A DNA stretch of 7,543 nt from Gammaproteobacteria bacterium (GCA_026193675.1 JAPHSO010000220.1:1-7543), one strand, 5' to 3'. Positions 1 through 6,224 are shown, counted from the first letter of the stretch. The notes: generated by a model from the sequence alone, not told the origin. A program made the numbers and translations.

Positions 1-645
1 CAGCTATTTCAGGATAATCGCTTTAGCGGTGCCGACCGCCAGATTGATGCCAACCAGGTCTCACTGGCTGTCAGTAGCCGCTTCATTGAAAGCAGTAGCG
101 GGATTGAACGGCTGCGCCTGAGTGCCGGTAAAATCTTGACACTAGCTGACCCTCAAGTCGATCTCGGCACCTCATGGAGTGGTAGCAACTACGAAAACCT
201 GATCGCTGAGATTGCATTCAGACCCCATAGTGAATGGCTGCTCAACCATAACCAGCAATTTACCCCCAAGGGTGAGAGCACTTTACGCACCACCACAGTT
301 AGCCACACCAGTAGCCAATATGGTCGAGCCACCCTCAGCTACCGCAAAGATGACTCCACCAATCTGTTACAAAGCGACCTCAATGCCAATCTCAAGTTGA
401 ACCATCGCTGGCATCTTATCGGCCGCAGACTGCACGACATCAACCAGCAACAGACCCTTGATGCCATCCTCGGTTTTGAATATGAAAGCTGCTGCTGGAT
501 AGGACGTCTGGTCACCCGTAATGAATGGAAGAGCGATACCATGAAGCTGGAGCGCAGCTACCTCTTTAATATCGAGCTTAAAGGGCTGGGTAGAGTGGGA
601 CAGGATATCGAATCGATACTGGGAAGTGGTATCATTGCGCCCTGA
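1..645 (+). CDS. lptD: LPS-assembly protein LptD, C-terminal part (5' end outside window)
   Basis: LptD is the outer-membrane beta-barrel that, with the lipoprotein LptE, inserts lipopolysaccharide into the outer leaflet. The reading frame is open from the first base, and 214 residues are visible, so only the end of the barrel domain is here. The visible part opens with LFQDNRFSGADR, a strongly conserved LptD stretch, soon followed by SRFIESSSGIERLR. An adjacent Cys pair at visible residues 164-165 (bases 490-495) matches the C-terminal CC pair (Cys724/Cys725 in E. coli) that forms inter-domain disulfides with N-terminal cysteines during maturation. Alternating polar/hydrophobic stretches fit barrel strands. 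The protein ends in GSGIIAP with a TGA stop. surA follows after 27 nt, the usual gammaproteobacterial order. The family identity is read from sequence; the disulfide role is family knowledge. Confidence 0.95.
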   Translation, partial: QLFQDNRFSGADRQIDANQVSLAVSSRFIESSSGIERLRLSAGKILTLADPQVDLGTSWSGSNYENLIAEIAFRPHSEWLLNHNQQFTPKGESTLRTTTVSHTSSQYGRATLSYRKDDSTNLLQSDLNANLKLNHRWHLIGRRLHDINQQQTLDAILGFEYESCCWIGRLVTRNEWKSDTMKLERSYLFNIELKGLGRVGQDIESILGSGIIAP

Positions 646-672
646 ATTTTTGAATCGCTCATAACTTAACCC

Positions 673-1947
673 ATGCACAAAATACTGCTCTCTCTAGCTC
701 TGCTGCTTACAGCTTCGATACAATCTGCCCAGGCGGCTGTAGAGGATCTCGATCGCATCGTTGCCGTCGTCAACGAAGATGTCATCACCCTGAGTGAACT
801 TGATCGCCGCACGGATCAGATCATTCAGCAACTCAAAGAGAGTGGCACACCGGTACCTCAGCGCAATCAGCTACAGAAACAGCTGTTAGAGCGGATGATT
901 AGCGAAACGATTCAATTAGAGCTGGCAAAAAAAAGTAGCGTCTCTCTCAGTGAAGAGGAGCTAAATCAGGTTGTCACCAAGCTGGCTCAGGACAACAATC
1001 TGACACTACTACAATTCCGTCAGGCTCTGATCAATCAGGGAACCGACTACGAAGAGTTTCGTGAACAGGTGCGCCGTGAGGTTATTATCAACCGCCTGAA
1101 GGTCAAACAGGTCGATAACCGGGTCAGAGTTTCAAAAGGTGAAGTGGACAATTTTCTGAAGCAGAGCTCATCAATCGACAAAAACAGAGAGTACAACCTG
1201 CTACATATCCTTATCGCACTTCCTGAGGCGGCAACACCTGAATTGACGCAACAGAAGCGGCAACAGGCCGAATCGATTCTGCAACAGCTTAGTGACGGTG
1301 CCGACTTTAAGAAAATTGCGGTCAGCTTCTCTGATGGACAGCAGGCACTAAAAGGGGGGGATCTCGGCTGGCGAAAAGCAGACTACCTTCCCTCACTATT
1401 TAGTGATGAGGTTCTCAAGATGGAGCGCGGAGCGATCTCCCCCATTCTACGGAGCAGTAGTGGCTTTCATATTCTGAAGCTTGCCGATATTCGTGGAGAC
1501 AAACAGCTTATTCATCAAGTGAATGCCCGTCATATCCTGCTAAGTAGCAAAAGTGGAAAAAATGATAGTGAGCTGAAAGATCGTCTCAACACGCTACTTG
1601 AGCGTATCAAACACGGTGAAGATTTTTCGGCACTAGCCCGTGCGAACTCTGATGATCGTGGCTCTGCCGCCAATGGTGGTGAGTTGGGTTGGGCCGATCC
1701 AAATAGCTATGTATCAAGTTTTAAAGAGATGCTCGCCTCATTAAAAGAAAATGAGATAAGTGAACCATTCAAGAGTGATTTTGGCTGGCACATTGTGCAA
1801 CTGCTTGGAAGACGCGATCACGATAACAGTCAGGAGGTTCTCTATAACAAGGCCTATAAAGCGCTGACCCAACGCAAAATCGATGAAGAGCAACAGAGCT
1901 GGTCACGAAGAATTCGTGATGAGGCATATGTGGATATCCGTCTCTAG
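673..1947 (+). CDS. surA: Periplasmic chaperone / peptidyl-prolyl isomerase SurA
   Basis: SurA escorts unfolded outer-membrane proteins, including LptD, across the periplasm to the BAM complex. The product has 424 residues, close to E. coli SurA (428). Residues 1-21 form a signal peptide with a hydrophobic core (ILLSLALLL) and an AQA cleavage motif at 19-21. The N-terminal chaperone domain spans about 23-165 and begins with DRIVAVVNEDVIT, typical of SurA. Two parvulin domains follow: the first about 174-272 (LLHIL, GGDLGW at 228-233, GFHIL at 264-268), the second about 284-380 (ARHILL at 285-290, GGELGW at 335-340, FGWHIV). A C-terminal helix ending YVDIRL completes the fold. In E. coli the second parvulin domain is the active isomerase. 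The start is fixed because an in-frame TAA lies two codons upstream, at 667-669. No clear Shine-Dalgarno sequence is visible, so translation may depend on coupling to lptD. The gene contains an A8 run at 927-934 and a G7 run at 1354-1360. Confidence 0.96.
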   Translation: MHKILLSLALLLTASIQSAQAAVEDLDRIVAVVNEDVITLSELDRRTDQIIQQLKESGTPVPQRNQLQKQLLERMISETIQLELAKKSSVSLSEEELNQVVTKLAQDNNLTLLQFRQALINQGTDYEEFREQVRREVIINRLKVKQVDNRVRVSKGEVDNFLKQSSSIDKNREYNLLHILIALPEAATPELTQQKRQQAESILQQLSDGADFKKIAVSFSDGQQALKGGDLGWRKADYLPSLFSDEVLKMERGAISPILRSSSGFHILKLADIRGDKQLIHQVNARHILLSSKSGKNDSELKDRLNTLLERIKHGEDFSALARANSDDRGSAANGGELGWADPNSYVSSFKEMLASLKENEISEPFKSDFGWHIVQLLGRRDHDNSQEVLYNKAYKALTQRKIDEEQQSWSRRIRDEAYVDIRL

Positions 1948-1959
1948 TCCCCTCTAGCA

Positions 1960-2943
1960 ATGTTTGCATTTACCCCAGGAGAACCCGCCGGGATCGGCCC
2001 CGATTTAGCGATCATGATCGCTCAGCGGCCGGAGAGTCATAAGCTGGTTGCCTTCACAGATCCTGAGCTTCTGCTACAGCGATCCGAACAGCTCAAACTA
2101 CCCATCTCAATTCTGGATGCCGACTCCACAGCCCCATTTAGCCCAGGAACTCTGCGTGTCAGACCGGTCAAACTTGCCACAAAGGCAGAACCGGGGCGAC
2201 TCAATCCACTCAATGGCCAATTTGTACTCAACACCATTAGCACGGCAGTTGAAGAGACTATGGCAGGAAGATATAGCGCTCTGATAACTGGACCGATTCA
2301 TAAAGGCATTATCAACCAGGCCGGCACCCCCTTTAGTGGCCATACCGAATTTCTGGCTGAGTTATCCGACACCCAACGAGTCGTGATGATGCTCACCACC
2401 CCTATCAAATCGGCCAAAGTGCCTGAACTGCGTGTCGCTCTGGCAACCACCCACCTCCCACTTCGAGATGTGGCCGACGCGATAACCGAAGAGCTGCTGA
2501 TCGAGGTGCTTGAGATCCTTCACCACAGCCTGCAACAACAATATGGTATCAAGCAGCCCACCATCACCATCTGCGGTCTCAACCCCCATGCCGGTGAAGA
2601 TGGACATCTCGGCAGTGAAGAGCTGACCATCATTGAGCCCGCAATTGCCAGGTGTCGTACAAAAGGGATGAAAATCCTGGGCCCCATCCCAGCAGATACC
2701 GCTTTTACCGGAAGACAGATCGATAAAAGCGATGCCATTCTTGCGATGTATCACGATCAGGGGCTGCCTGTTCTCAAACACCTTGGATTTGGCCGTGCCG
2801 TGAATCTAACATTGGGGCTCCCCTTTGTCAGAACCTCTGTAGACCATGGCACTGCTCTAGATCTCGCCGGAACAGGAGAATGTGATTTGAGTAGCCTGCT
2901 TCATGCGATAAATAGTGCATCACTGCTTACCCAATCCAGCTAG
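1960..2943 (+). CDS. pdxA: 4-hydroxythreonine-4-phosphate dehydrogenase PdxA
   Basis: PdxA oxidises 4-phosphohydroxy-L-threonine with NAD+ in the DXP-dependent route to pyridoxal 5'-phosphate, feeding PdxJ; it is a cytosolic enzyme. The 327-residue product matches the family length. Visible signatures are TPGEPAGIGPD at 5-15, TGPIHKG at 110-116, SGHTEF with the substrate-binding His128-Thr129 pair, and the three metal-ligand histidines: His165 (TTHLPLRD), His210 (GLNPHAGEDG) and His265 (MYHDQGLP). The C-terminal signature RTSVDHGTALDLAG lies at 291-304. All key residues are present, so the enzyme should be active. The start lies 12 nt after the surA stop. No alternative start is available because the surA stop is in the same frame, and the resulting N-terminus is only a few residues shorter than in E. 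coli. No good ribosome-binding site is visible. About seven extra residues lie near 148-154 compared with E. coli. Confidence 0.96.
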   Translation: MFAFTPGEPAGIGPDLAIMIAQRPESHKLVAFTDPELLLQRSEQLKLPISILDADSTAPFSPGTLRVRPVKLATKAEPGRLNPLNGQFVLNTISTAVEETMAGRYSALITGPIHKGIINQAGTPFSGHTEFLAELSDTQRVVMMLTTPIKSAKVPELRVALATTHLPLRDVADAITEELLIEVLEILHHSLQQQYGIKQPTITICGLNPHAGEDGHLGSEELTIIEPAIARCRTKGMKILGPIPADTAFTGRQIDKSDAILAMYHDQGLPVLKHLGFGRAVNLTLGLPFVRTSVDHGTALDLAGTGECDLSSLLHAINSASLLTQSS

Positions 2944-2973
2944 TACGTCCTACCACCAAAGAGGTAGATTTCC

Positions 2974-3001
2974 TCGACTTCATCACACAAATTCTTATAA
3001 G
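2974..3001 (+). promoter_or_regulatory. Candidate sigma70 promoter for the Sel1/coiled-coil gene
   Basis: TCGACT (2974-2979, 4 of 6 matches to TTGACA) and TATAAG (2996-3001, 5 of 6 to TATAAT) are separated by 16 nt. They lie in the gap after pdxA, upstream of the gene at 3124, and would give a leader of about 115 nt. This is inferred from consensus matching only. Confidence 0.3.
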
Positions 3002-3003
3002 AA
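2992..3003. repeat. 12-bp perfect palindrome overlapping the candidate -10 box
   Basis: TTCTTATAAGAA reads the same on both strands. It covers the TATAAG -10 candidate at 2996-3001, so a dimeric regulator could bind here. A short A/T-rich palindrome can also arise by chance, and no second copy was noticed in the window. Confidence 0.3.
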
Positions 3004-3019
3004 ATCCCCTACTATTTCA

Positions 3020-3048
3020 TTTTCATGAGACATCGGTTAGCCTATAGA
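3020..3048 (+). promoter_or_regulatory. Second, weaker sigma70-like promoter candidate
   Basis: TTTTCA (3020-3025) and TATAGA (3043-3048) each match 4 of 6 consensus bases, with a 17-nt spacer. The site is closer to the start at 3124 and would give a leader of roughly 70 nt. It competes with, or adds to, the candidate at 2974-3001. The support is weak. Confidence 0.2.
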
Positions 3049-3106
3049 ATCGAGTGCACTCAAATAAAATTGTCATAATAAGCACCGAATTAAACCAATC
3101 AAGATT

Positions 3107-3112
3107 GGGGAG
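3107..3112 (+). promoter_or_regulatory. Ribosome-binding site deciding the start at 3124
   Basis: GGGGAG lies 11 nt before the ATG at 3124, slightly farther than usual. The next in-frame ATG (3142) has no purine-rich stretch before it, so 3124 is preferred. This is a much better site than those before surA or pdxA, consistent with independent expression of this gene. Confidence 0.5.
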
Positions 3113-3123
3113 CGTTATAAATT

Positions 3124-3852
3124 ATGGATAAAACCTTTGTAATGAGGAAAGGTCTGTTACACACAGTCCTACTAGTCACAGTTATAATTTTTGGCAGTAG
3201 TTTTAGCACCAATGCATTAGCCAAACGTAGTCCAGAAGAGGTCTTTAAATATCAGAAGCATATGGCCCAGGCCGGCTATCCTTCTGCTATCTATAAACTG
3301 GCGGTCATGTATCAAAATGGATACGGCACCCCAAGAGATCTAAAGCAGGCCCTCAAACTCTATAAAGATGCTGCATCCCTGGGCAACAAGAAGGCTGAAT
3401 CACGAATTTCCGAAGTAGAGATCATGATCGAGTCAGGTGATTTTGGCTCTAATCAGAAGAGTGCCAAGCAGAAAGCTTTGGAAGAGGAGCAGGCCAGAAT
3501 CGAGGCTGAAAAAGAGAAGCTACGTCAGGAACGACAGGCTCTCAGCAAGGCTCAAAGGGACATCAATGCCGCTCGACTCGAAGAGCAGCGTAGACAGAGA
3601 CAACAGGAACTTGCCAAGAAACGGGCAGAGCAGCAACGCATCAGTGATGAGCGCCGCAAACTCAATGAAGAGATGGCCAAATTACGTAAAGAGCGCATTG
3701 ATCTTGCTAGAGAGCAGAAGGCACTTGCAGCTGCGAAAGAGTTAGAGGCTGAAGAGGAGATGCGGGCCCTGGAAGAGGCGACCATTATGTTGATGGATGA
3801 AGAGGGACTGAACGCTGAAGAGAGAGCCACCATCGAGCTAATGACTCAATAG
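3124..3852 (+). CDS. Exported protein with a Sel1-like repeat and a long charged coiled coil
   Basis: The function is unknown. The 242-residue product starts with a signal peptide: basic MRKG at 7-10, a hydrophobic core about 11-25, and an ALA cleavage site at 31-33 before KRSPEE. It is therefore probably periplasmic; there is no Cys after the cleavage site, so it is not a typical lipoprotein. Residues about 50-90 form a Sel1-type TPR-like helical hairpin (AGYPSAIYKLAVMYQNGYG, then a second helix with ALKLYKDAASLGN). Only one full repeat is present, whereas Sel1 proteins usually have several. Residues about 112-218 are very rich in E, K, R, Q and A, as expected of a long coiled coil. The tail carries a short duplication: ATIMLM (219-224) and ATIELM (235-240). 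The gene ends with tandem stops TAG TAA. It follows pdxA after 180 nt with its own ribosome-binding site. Such repeats usually mediate protein contacts; a scaffold or envelope role is inference. Confidence 0.8.
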   Translation: MDKTFVMRKGLLHTVLLVTVIIFGSSFSTNALAKRSPEEVFKYQKHMAQAGYPSAIYKLAVMYQNGYGTPRDLKQALKLYKDAASLGNKKAESRISEVEIMIESGDFGSNQKSAKQKALEEEQARIEAEKEKLRQERQALSKAQRDINAARLEEQRRQRQQELAKKRAEQQRISDERRKLNEEMAKLRKERIDLAREQKALAAAKELEAEEEMRALEEATIMLMDEEGLNAEERATIELMTQ

Positions 3853-3857
3853 TAACA

Positions 3858-3879
3858 AGCTGTTTGGCTATCAACAGTT
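3858..3879. other. Small hairpin just after the Sel1/coiled-coil gene
   Basis: AGCTGTT (3858-3864) can pair with AACAGTT (3873-3879) as seven base pairs including one G-U, with an 8-nt loop. It starts right after the tandem stop codons and precedes the larger hairpin at 3882-3927. No T-run follows it. It may be chance. Confidence 0.25.
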
Positions 3880-3881
3880 CA

Positions 3882-3927
3882 TCTGTCTGAAACCTAATCC
3901 ATTGAGATGTATTATGTTTCAGACAGA
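3882..3927. terminator. 12-bp inverted repeat between convergent genes; possible bidirectional 3'-end hairpin
   Basis: TCTGTCTGAAAC (3882-3893) is perfectly complementary to GTTTCAGACAGA (3916-3927). Inside the 22-nt loop, further pairing is possible (3895-3898 with 3911-3914, and 3900-3901 with 3908-3909), giving a long imperfect hairpin. It lies 29 nt after the stop of the + strand gene and 66 nt past the stop of the - strand gene, a natural place for a shared terminator or RNA-protecting structure. It lacks a T-run immediately after the stem on either strand, so it is not a classical intrinsic terminator. It could instead be a protein-binding site or a dispersed repeat. Confidence 0.4.
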
Positions 3928-3993
3928 GTTCTCACCTAACATTCTTAGACTCAATTAACGATAAAACCTAAATTAAATCGAAAAAAAACCCAT

Positions 3994-4251
3994 CTATTTA
4001 TTCCTGACAACCTTAAGCTCTTTTAACATTTTCACCCCTTTTTTCCGCTGGACTGACAGAATATTCATCTCTTTTTGAAGGCGCTTTAGGCGCTTTTCAT
4101 CATCCTCTTTTTTCAGCTTGTCCTTCAGCGCATTCTCCTTTTTCTTGAGTTTCTTTAGAATCTTTTTTATTGAATCGTACTTTGCGATCTGCGCCCGTCG
4201 CTCAATACCCAAATATTTCTTCAAAACATCCAATAGCTCATTTGACTTCAT
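3994..4251 (-). CDS. Small lysine-rich coiled-coil protein coupled to the Na+/phosphate cotransporter
   Basis: I do not recognise this family. The 85-residue product has 24 Lys and 6 Arg against 12 Asp/Glu, so it is strongly basic. No Cys, signal peptide or membrane segment is seen. Residues about 24-80 have a spacing of Leu/Ile with charged residues that suggests a continuous helix or coiled coil (ILKKLKKKENALKDKLKK). The start codon shares one base with the stop of the upstream cotransporter gene (TGATG at 4253-4249), a classic arrangement for translational coupling, which supports it as real and co-expressed. A purine stretch (GAGAAA) shortly before the ATG may help initiation. It ends in TAG, followed 5 nt later by a T8 run on the same strand without an obvious stem. 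A cytosolic partner or regulator of the transporter's PhoU-like domain is possible but unproven; RNA or polyphosphate binding through the basic surface is another guess. Confidence 0.7.
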   Translation of the reverse strand: MKSNELLDVLKKYLGIERRAQIAKYDSIKKILKKLKKKENALKDKLKKEDDEKRLKRLQKEMNILSVQRKKGVKMLKELKVVRNK

Positions 4252-6068
4252 CAGTTTTTCTCATTGTCATATTTATTCAAAACCTCTTTCAGCTCATCTT
4301 CATCCAGAGCTACGCTACTTTCAGCAGCCTTCTCATCGGGGTCAAATGAGGCAAATAGAACCTCCCCCATGTGAATCAGATTTCCGCATATATCCTGACA
4401 GTAGGTACTATCGTTCATTAGCGAAATAGCCATCTCAGCGCTGATACGATTTTCCCGAATCAGGCTGTCCAGCACACCCGTTTCAATAATATCTCTCTCG
4501 CCAATCTCCAGTTTAAGCTGGTCCAGTGACAGGATTGTGACAGAATCGTCATCACCTCTCTGTAAGAGTTCCAACTCCCGCAGTACATGAGCGATCTGCA
4601 TACGTATCTTGTTATATTCCTCACGAATATGGATATTACCTGAGACCATGTAAACCGACAGATTCTTCTGCAGATGCTTCGTGCCCTTGATCGCCTCAAC
4701 AATATCACGTCCAACATTTCTTATTGTAAGGAGCTGTTCGCTCTGCTCTGGGGCCATTGAACTCTGGGCGTGACTGATAAATTTGACGATAGCACCGTAG
4801 ATCACCTTGATGCGTCTCTGGTATAGATCATCAATATCATCCTGCACCATCACCCTGCTGGAGTTTGTAATGACACTCTCCAGCTCCTGCTCAGAAAAGA
4901 GTGTTGCCCTCTGCAGATTCAAGCTATGGGTAATCACATCAACCGCCCTATCATAAAGACGAGTGGTCTCCTTTCTCACCGCTTCGAGAGCAGCATCAGG
5001 AATCTCAGCAGATGCGTCAGATAGATAGCGCGGCTTTTCAAATTCAACTGCAGGTGAGGGGAGGATTCGCTCCAGAAATGTCACTAATTTTCCAATAAAT
5101 GGAACCATCACCATAATACCCAGGATATTAAATATGGTATGAAAGACTGCCAGTTTCAGAGTGTAGTTGTTGTCTGCAATCCCGACCCCACTACTAAACC
5201 AATCCACAAGCAGGATAAGCTGATGGATCAATCCAATGGCAATGATACCGGTCACCAGATTAAATATGAGATGAGCTCCGGCCAACCGCTTTCCCTGCAC
5301 ATTAGAGCTCATGGCACCGATGATGGCGGTAATGGTGGTGCCCACATTAGAGCCAATGGCCAACGCCAGCGCATTGTCATAGGTGATCTGCTGTGCCGCC
5401 AGAGCCGTCAATACCAGTACCAGAGTGGCATGGCTCGATTGCATGATGACCGTTGCCAGAATCCCCACCAGAGCAAATACGAACAGTCCTGCATAGCCGG
5501 GAATCGCATACTCTGCCAGATCAAGGGTCTGTTTGAATGCATCGAATCCCTCTTTCATATAGTGGATCCCCAGAAACAGGAATCCCATCCCGGCGAGGAT
5601 GTAGCCAAAGCCCTGCAGCGATCTCGATTTCTGGAAGATCAGCGCAACGCCAAACACCAACATCGGCATGGCGTAGGCAGAGAGCTTCACCTTTAGGCCA
5701 AAGCCGGCCACCAGCCAGGCGCCGGTAGTGGTTCCGAGATTGGCACCAAAGATGATGCCAATACCTGCAACCAGTGTAATCAGCTCTGCACTAAGAAACG
5801 AAATGGTGATCACCGACACCAGAGAACTGGACTGCATAAAGGTGGTGGTAATAACACCGAAGCTGATGCTCTTCCACAGTTTGTTGGTGGAGCGTCTTAA
5901 TAGTCTCTCCAACATGCCACCGGTAAAAGCCTTGAAGCCCTCCTCCAGTGCCAGCATGCCAAACAGGAAAATCGCCACTCCGGCCGATATCTCCTTGAAA
6001 TCTGGACTGATCCAGAAGCCATAAGCGAGAAACAGAAAGATAGTGGGTAGTAATATATTGCGTATCAT
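4251..6068 (-). CDS. Na+/phosphate cotransporter (NptA/YjbB type) with C-terminal PhoU-like domain
   Basis: This 605-residue inner-membrane protein belongs to the bacterial Na+/Pi cotransporter family related to animal SLC34 and to E. coli YjbB. The membrane part spans about 1-335 and contains the two inverted Na_Pi_cotrans repeats. Repeat 1 has FMQSSS (77-82) and GANLGTTTGAWL (108-119); repeat 2 has IMQSSH (208-213) and GSNVGTTITAI (239-249). The QSS motifs form the substrate and Na+ site in this family. Residues about 355-575 are helical and resemble PhoU, the cytosolic regulator of phosphate uptake; the tail (575-605) is acidic. The direction of transport is not fixed by sequence: NptA imports phosphate, whereas YjbB was linked to export. 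The start is supported by a GGAAAGGA ribosome-binding stretch directly upstream. It lies 156 nt downstream of pit on the same strand and is coupled to the small gene that follows. Confidence 0.92.
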   Translation of the reverse strand: MIRNILLPTIFLFLAYGFWISPDFKEISAGVAIFLFGMLALEEGFKAFTGGMLERLLRRSTNKLWKSISFGVITTTFMQSSSLVSVITISFLSAELITLVAGIGIIFGANLGTTTGAWLVAGFGLKVKLSAYAMPMLVFGVALIFQKSRSLQGFGYILAGMGFLFLGIHYMKEGFDAFKQTLDLAEYAIPGYAGLFVFALVGILATVIMQSSHATLVLVLTALAAQQITYDNALALAIGSNVGTTITAIIGAMSSNVQGKRLAGAHLIFNLVTGIIAIGLIHQLILLVDWFSSGVGIADNNYTLKLAVFHTIFNILGIMVMVPFIGKLVTFLERILPSPAVEFEKPRYLSDASAEIPDAALEAVRKETTRLYDRAVDVITHSLNLQRATLFSEQELESVITNSSRVMVQDDIDDLYQRRIKVIYGAIVKFISHAQSSMAPEQSEQLLTIRNVGRDIVEAIKGTKHLQKNLSVYMVSGNIHIREEYNKIRMQIAHVLRELELLQRGDDDSVTILSLDQLKLEIGERDIIETGVLDSLIRENRISAEMAISLMNDSTYCQDICGNLIHMGEVLFASFDPDEKAAESSVALDEDELKEVLNKYDNEKN

Positions 6069-6071
6069 ATG

Positions 6072-6079
6072 TCCTTTCC
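6072..6079 (-). promoter_or_regulatory. Ribosome-binding site of the Na+/phosphate cotransporter gene
   Basis: On the minus strand, GGAAAGGA precedes the ATG at 6068-6066. The GGA nearest the start leaves only 3 nt and the distal GGA leaves 8 nt, so the distal one has the better spacing. No other in-frame start lies close by, so this decides the start. Confidence 0.55.
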
Positions 6080-6139
6080 GAATAGAGATTTATTCTTCAA
6101 GTTGAATCGAGTGGCTAGAAAATTGAGCTATAAAAGCCT

Positions 6140-6158
6140 TTTCTGTGCTCCACAGAAA
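6140..6158. other. Perfect 8-bp hairpin in the pit-cotransporter gap
   Basis: TTTCTGTG (6140-6147) pairs perfectly with CACAGAAA (6151-6158) around a 3-nt loop. In the minus-strand transcript it comes just after the larger hairpin at 6164-6200 and is followed by AGGCTTTTAT, a short and imperfect T-run. The two hairpins together could act as a terminator or attenuator between the two transporter genes. Confidence 0.4.
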
Positions 6159-6163
6159 TAATT

Positions 6164-6200
6164 GCTCGCCCTATCTTAAAAATGTGAAGACAGGACGAGC
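6164..6200 (-). terminator. 14-bp hairpin downstream of pit, fully paired only in minus-strand RNA
   Basis: In the minus-strand RNA the 14-nt arms at 6200-6187 and 6177-6164 pair completely: 12 Watson-Crick pairs and two G-U wobbles, around a 9-nt loop. In the plus-strand RNA the same two positions would be C-A mismatches, so the structure points to the strand that carries pit and the cotransporter. It begins 24 nt after the pit stop and is followed by AATTATTT, a weak U-rich tail. A pit terminator that allows some read-through, or a processing site separating the two messages, fits best. Confidence 0.45.
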
Positions 6201-6224
6201 TATATTGATGTCCGGCCAGATTAA

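Noticed and set aside
2362..2781. 139-codon open frame on the - strand within pdxA
   Set aside because: It is antisense to a gene with all catalytic residues intact, has no ribosome-binding site of note, and its translation shows no family resemblance.
2950..2967. CTACC ... GGTAG inverted repeat after pdxA as a terminator
   Set aside because: The stem has only five pairs and no T-run follows (ATTTCC), so it is too weak to call.
3070..3080. TTGTCATAATA, resembling half of a Pho box upstream of the Sel1/coiled-coil gene
   Set aside because: A Pho box needs two 7-bp direct repeats 11 bp apart; the second half position (AGCACCG) does not match. The downstream gene is also not a known phosphate gene.
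3437..3745. 102-codon + strand frame inside the Sel1/coiled-coil gene
   Set aside because: It is an out-of-frame shadow made possible by the repetitive E/K/R codons of the coiled coil; it has no ribosome-binding site or domain.
3981..3988. T8 run on the minus strand just after the small basic gene as an intrinsic terminator
   Set aside because: No G/C-rich stem precedes the run on that strand, so the essential hairpin is missing. It may still weaken transcription.
5139..5696. 185-codon open frame on the + strand opposite the cotransporter gene
   Set aside because: It lies fully antisense to a well-supported membrane protein gene. Its translation is rich in H, Q, S and R with no recognisable domain, as expected of a shadow frame.
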